Shown here piece by piece: positions 32,120-34,218 of a stretch of 34,218 bases of DNA. The notes under the pieces are model-generated. The model was given only the letters and a program-made list of their open reading frames with translations, ran no database searches and was not told where the DNA came from. The DNA is taken from NCBI GenBank assembly GCA_005888335.1, contig VAWY01000094.1:1-34218 (forward strand), written 5' to 3'. The DNA is from Actinomycetota bacterium. GTDB taxonomy: Bacteria; Actinomycetota; Thermoleophilia; Solirubrobacterales; Solirubrobacteraceae. Position 1 is the first letter of the stretch. The number at the start of each line of letters is the position of its first letter. The position numbers and the translations under genes were made by a program.

Positions 32120-34218
32120 ATGATGAGCAGGTCAGAACGCCGCCGCGCGTCGTGGTTCGTCGTGCTCGCCACCGCGCTGTCGCTCGGCGCGGGGGCGCCG
32201 GGCGCGACGGCCGCCGGCGCGCCGTGCCCCGACGCCGGCGCGCACCCGTGGTGCAGCCGGTCGCTGTCGCCCGATGCTCGGGCCGGCCTGCTGCTGCGGG
32301 CCCTCACCCAGGACGAGAAGATCACGCTGCTGTCGGGCGGCAGCGCGGGCAACCACACCGGCGCCACCCAGGCGATCGATCGCGTCGGCCTCCCGCCCGC
32401 CTACGTGACCGACGGCCCTGTCGGCGTCCGCCAGGGCTCGGCCACCGCGATGCCGACGCCCATGGCCGGGGCGGCGACCTTCGACCCGTCGCTCGCCTTC
32501 CTGTACGGCAAGACGGTCGGCAACGAGGCGCGCCTGAAGGGCAACGACGGCGTCCTCGCGCCGACGGTCAACATGATGCGCACGCCGCTGAACGGGCGGA
32601 CGTTCGAGGCCTTCGGCGAGGACCCGTTCCTCGTCGCGCGCACGACGGCGAGCTGGATCGAGGGCGCGCAGTCCGAGGGGGTGTTCGCGACCGTCAAGCA
32701 CTTCGCCGCCAACAACCAGGAGGGCGAGGACGAGACGGGCGCGACCGCCATGCCGGGCGCGATCGTCGGCGCCGGCCAGCAGGACACCCGCTACGTCGAG
32801 AACTCGATCGTCGACGAGCGCACGCTGCGCGAGATCTACCTGCCGCAGTTCGAGGCCGCCGTCAAGGAGGCCCACACCGGCGCGGTCATGTGCTCGTACA
32901 ACCGGCTCAACAGCGACTGGGCCTGTGCCAACCAGCACCTCATCGGCGACATCCTCAAGCACGAGTGGGGCTACCGGAACCTCGTCATGTCCGACTGGGT
33001 GTTCGCCTCGCACCACGCCGAGACCGCCAAGCACCTCAACGGCGGCATGGACCTCGAGATGCCGTTCCCCCAGGCCTACACGCCGGCGCTGGTCAGCGCC
33101 TCGCTCGCCACCGGCCAGTCCAACCAGGCGGCGCTCGACGACCACGTCCGTCGCATCCTGCGCACGCTCTTCGCCTTCGGGTTCTTCGACCGCCCCGCGT
33201 ACACCGACGACGACAACCAGATCGACACGGCCGGCCACGCACAGGACGCGCAGCGCATCGAGGAGTCGGCCATCACGCTGCTGGAGAACCGCGGCGCGCT
33301 GCCCCTCGACGCGGGCAAGCTGAAGTCGCTGGCCGTCATCGGCCCCTACGCGGACAAGTTCGTCACCGGCGGCGGCTCGGGCAACGTCACGCCGTTCTCA
33401 GCGGTCAGCGCGCTGCAGGGCATCAAGGCGCGCGCCGGGTCCGGCGTCACCGTGACCTCGGACGACGGCAGCGACGCCACGCGCGCGGCGGGCGTCGCCA
33501 AGGCCGCCGACGCGGCCGTCGTCTTCGTCGGCGACTACGAGACCGAGGGGGCCGACCGGCGGTGCCTCAGCCTCGAGTGCCCCGACCAGGGTGACCAGGA
33601 CGGGCTCATCGACGCGGTGGCCGCGGCCCAGCCGAACACGATCGTCGTCCTCGAGACCGGCGGGCCGGTGCTCACGCCGTGGCGCGACAAGGTCGCCGCG
33701 CTCGTCGAGGCGTGGTACCCCGGCGAGCAGGGCGGGGCGGCGATCGCCAGCGTCCTCTTCGGCGACGTCGACCCCGGCGGGCGCCTCCCGGTCACGTTCC
33801 CGCGGCAGGAGAGCGACCTGCCGACCGCGGGCGACCCCGAGAAGTACCCCGGCGACGCGCAGCAGAACGTCCGCTACAAGGAGGGCGTCCTCGTCGGCTA
33901 CCGCTGGTACGACGCCAAGGGCATCACGCCGGCCTACCCATTCGGCTTCGGGCTGTCGTACACGAGCTTCGCCTATCGCGACCTGGCGGTCAGCGCTGCC
34001 GGCGACGGCTCGACCGGCGCGACGGTGAGCTTCGACGTGACCAACGCCGGCTCGCGCGCGGGGACCGACGTCGCGCAGCTCTACCTCGCGCTGCCGCAGC
34101 CGGCGCCCGACGTCGTCCAGCCGCCGCGGCAGCTCAAGGGCTTCCAGCGGGTGACGCTCGATCCCGGCGAGACCAGGCGCGTGACCATGCGCGTCGACCA
34201 GCGCGCGCTCTCGTACTG
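32120..34218 (+). CDS. Secreted GH3 beta-glucosidase (3' end outside window)
   Basis: The frame from the ATG at 32120 (AGGGGG nine bases upstream) stays open to the window edge, at least 699 residues. Residues 1-32 are a signal peptide with a basic start (RSERRRASW) and hydrophobic core (VVLATALSLGAGAPGATAAG). The GH3 barrel follows: YVTDGPVGVRQG, LAPTVNMMRTPLNGRTFEAFGEDPFL, ATVKHFAANNQE (Lys-His) and the nucleophile D292 in LVMSDWVF. The alpha/beta sandwich has LENRGALPLDAGKLKSLAVIGPYAD and GGSGNV, and VIVLETGGPV-like strands later. The fibronectin-like C-terminal domain begins near FGLSYTSFAYRDL and the frame runs off at RALSY, where WD usually follows. The substrate would be a beta-glucoside or related oligosaccharide. 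Confidence 0.95.
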   Translation, partial: MMSRSERRRASWFVVLATALSLGAGAPGATAAGAPCPDAGAHPWCSRSLSPDARAGLLLRALTQDEKITLLSGGSAGNHTGATQAIDRVGLPPAYVTDGPVGVRQGSATAMPTPMAGAATFDPSLAFLYGKTVGNEARLKGNDGVLAPTVNMMRTPLNGRTFEAFGEDPFLVARTTASWIEGAQSEGVFATVKHFAANNQEGEDETGATAMPGAIVGAGQQDTRYVENSIVDERTLREIYLPQFEAAVKEAHTGAVMCSYNRLNSDWACANQHLIGDILKHEWGYRNLVMSDWVFASHHAETAKHLNGGMDLEMPFPQAYTPALVSASLATGQSNQAALDDHVRRILRTLFAFGFFDRPAYTDDDNQIDTAGHAQDAQRIEESAITLLENRGALPLDAGKLKSLAVIGPYADKFVTGGGSGNVTPFSAVSALQGIKARAGSGVTVTSDDGSDATRAAGVAKAADAAVVFVGDYETEGADRRCLSLECPDQGDQDGLIDAVAAAQPNTIVVLETGGPVLTPWRDKVAALVEAWYPGEQGGAAIASVLFGDVDPGGRLPVTFPRQESDLPTAGDPEKYPGDAQQNVRYKEGVLVGYRWYDAKGITPAYPFGFGLSYTSFAYRDLAVSAAGDGSTGATVSFDVTNAGSRAGTDVAQLYLALPQPAPDVVQPPRQLKGFQRVTLDPGETRRVTMRVDQRALSY

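Noticed and set aside
32077..33594. A 505-codon plus-strand frame at the right end
   Set aside because: The GH3 frame starting at 32120 carries the signal peptide, the KH and SDW motifs and all domains; this one is its shifted shadow.

Overview
The DNA is very GC-rich, with GTG and ATG starts, few strong Shine-Dalgarno sites and genes packed with 1-4 bp overlaps. It looks like the chromosome of a high-GC actinobacterium. Three large LuxR-type regulators, a 1,631-residue NAD-glutamate dehydrogenase, and a phasin/HBHA-like gene beside an XRE regulator suit the Thermoleophilia (Solirubrobacter/Conexibacter-like), but that placement is inference. I saw no tRNA, rRNA, CRISPR array, transposase or phage gene. 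No stretch longer than 300 bases lacks a gene.

Left part (1-8.4 kb): a short-chain dehydrogenase is divergent from a MalT-like ATPase/LuxR regulator, which is coupled by a 1-bp overlap to an APC amino-acid permease. Then come a small conserved-looking protein on the minus strand, two tiny translationally coupled ORFs, and a minus-strand pair: a GH13 trehalose-synthase/alpha-glucosidase-like enzyme and, overlapping it by 1 bp, an ABC1/UbiB kinase-fold protein with altered catalytic motifs.

Middle (8.4-20.6 kb): a plus-strand run carries a GH15 glucoamylase/trehalase-like enzyme and a flavin disulfide oxidoreductase (4-bp overlap), a strong hairpin, a small membrane protein, a membrane-anchored GAF-like protein, a GAF/HD-GYP/HDOD/LuxR multidomain regulator and a second SDR. 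It meets the very large NAD-dependent glutamate dehydrogenase on the minus strand.

Right-middle (20.6-27.9 kb): a metallo-beta-lactamase-like protein, a secreted SIMPL-like protein, an acyl-CoA dehydrogenase remnant with an internal deletion, a nitronate monooxygenase, NudC plus an enoyl-CoA hydratase-like protein, and an alpha/beta hydrolase plus LLM flavin oxidoreductase operon. The LLM operon is divergent from a phasin/HBHA-like gene across an intergenic region with five copies of the palindrome GCTAGC. An XRE regulator and an unlisted 55-residue membrane zinc-ribbon gene follow.

Right end (27.9-34.2 kb): a 942-residue AAA/LuxR regulator overlaps convergently with a ROK-family regulator. 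The ROK gene is divergent from a secreted GH3 beta-glucosidase that runs off the window. The region between them has three inverted repeats that look like operators, suggesting local sugar-responsive control.

The genes suggest a heterotroph handling alpha- and beta-glucosides or trehalose, acyl-CoAs, amino acids (permease, glutamate dehydrogenase) and perhaps lipid or polyester storage granules. Almost every convergent gene pair overlaps at the 3' ends.
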